Source: Polynucleobacter sp. MWH-Jannik1A5 (lineage in GTDB: Bacteria > Pseudomonadota > Gammaproteobacteria > Burkholderiales > Burkholderiaceae). Taken from it: a stretch of DNA of 64,000 nt. The stretch is taken from NCBI RefSeq assembly GCF_018881795.1, contig NZ_JACVPQ010000001.1, positions 1,091,633 through 1,155,632 on the forward strand, read 5' to 3'. Positions 63,862 to 64,000 of this stretch are shown in pieces (position 1 is the stretch's first letter; each line of letters starts with the position of its first letter). The notes below the pieces were generated by a model that was given only the letters and a program-made list of their open reading frames with translations, did not search any database and was not told the DNA's origin. The position numbers were made by a program, and so were the translations under genes.

Positions 63862-64000
63862 TTGAATTCTCTGAAAAAAAATATTGGTTGGACAACAATC
63901 CTATCGATAGCTGGCTTCCTTTTAAGTTTTGCCAGTCAAATTATTATTTCGTATTTTTTTGGTACTTCAGTCGAGTTAGATTCTTACTGGGTTGCTTTTG
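63862..64000 (+). CDS. polysaccharide flippase (Wzx/MurJ-like), N-terminal fragment, cut by window edge
   Basis: The last frame, opening with TTG 63862 after a TAG at 63850, gives NSLKKNIGWTTILSIAGFLL and then ASQIIISYFFGTSVELDSYW. That is the start of a MATE/MVF-type lipid-linked sugar flippase, where FGTS-E-LD-YWVA is a common MurJ-family start. Only about 46 codons fit, so the rest is outside the window. The start is the best available one but the first codon could be different. Confidence 0.6.
   Translation, partial: MNSLKKNIGWTTILSIAGFLLSFASQIIISYFFGTSVELDSYWVAF

Overview
The window looks like chromosomal DNA of a free-living betaproteobacterium of the Burkholderiaceae, most like Polynucleobacter. 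The grounds are gene order (lptE-holA-proA, yqgE-ruvX-pyrR-pyrB, exbB-exbD-lpxK-kdsB-adk, tolQRA-tolB-pal-cpoB-queC, glyA-nrdR), compact spacing, moderate G+C and protein similarity as I recognise it. No taxonomic search was possible. I see no rRNA, tRNA, insertion sequence, prophage or CRISPR array.

Layout. 1-12.06 kb is housekeeping: the end of lptE, holA, proA, a HemJ-like membrane protein, a THUMP RNA methyltransferase, rubredoxin, hemL, apaH and a photolyase, a DUF218 protein, then yqgE-ruvX-pyrR-pyrB. 12.07-23.6 kb is a surface-glycan island: seven glycosyltransferase-like genes (two on the opposite strand, one a GT10 fucosyltransferase type), the complete dTDP-L-rhamnose set rmlBDAC and heptosyltransferase waaC. 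23.6-32.3 kb holds a TolC-family outer-membrane protein, uppP, a DUF2721 protein, UDP-xylose synthase, trmB, a succinate-semialdehyde dehydrogenase, and nusB-ribH-ribBA. 32.4-34.1 kb holds four minor-pilin-like genes, two of them without a normal prepilin leader, followed by ribD and ribE. 35.9-41.3 kb is queC and the Tol-Pal envelope system on the minus strand. 41.4-53.8 kb is more housekeeping: glyA, nrdR, adk, kdsB, a small Trm112-like protein, lpxK, exbD, exbB, xseA, a YefM/YoeB-type toxin-antitoxin pair, murB, yajQ, xerD, plsY, a MAPEG protein and folE. 53.8-56.3 kb is an accessory patch: two unrecognised lipoproteins, a Tat-exported HiPIP behind a Fur-box-like palindrome, an HPP membrane protein and a 46-residue ORF. 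56.5-64 kb is a second glycan cluster: manC-gmd-fcl (GDP-L-fucose), an O-antigen polymerase/ligase, two glycosyltransferase-like genes, a methyltransferase and the start of a flippase, cut by the window edge.

How it works together. The two glycan clusters and the isolated UDP-xylose synthase together supply activated rhamnose, fucose, mannose and xylose. lpxK, kdsB and waaC build lipid A and inner core, uppP recycles the undecaprenyl carrier, and LptE and Tol-Pal serve the outer membrane. Lipopolysaccharide and envelope assembly is therefore the main theme. Riboflavin synthesis is nearly complete (ribBA, ribH, ribD, ribE), but the GTP cyclohydrolase II half of RibBA lacks its metal-binding and catalytic motifs, so a separate ribA should exist elsewhere.

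I did not find a convincing undescribed multi-gene system. The best candidates for a second look are the pilin cluster with an interrupted leader, the degenerate RibBA, the Fur-like site at the HiPIP gene, the toxin-antitoxin operator, the two lipoproteins and the 46-residue ORF.
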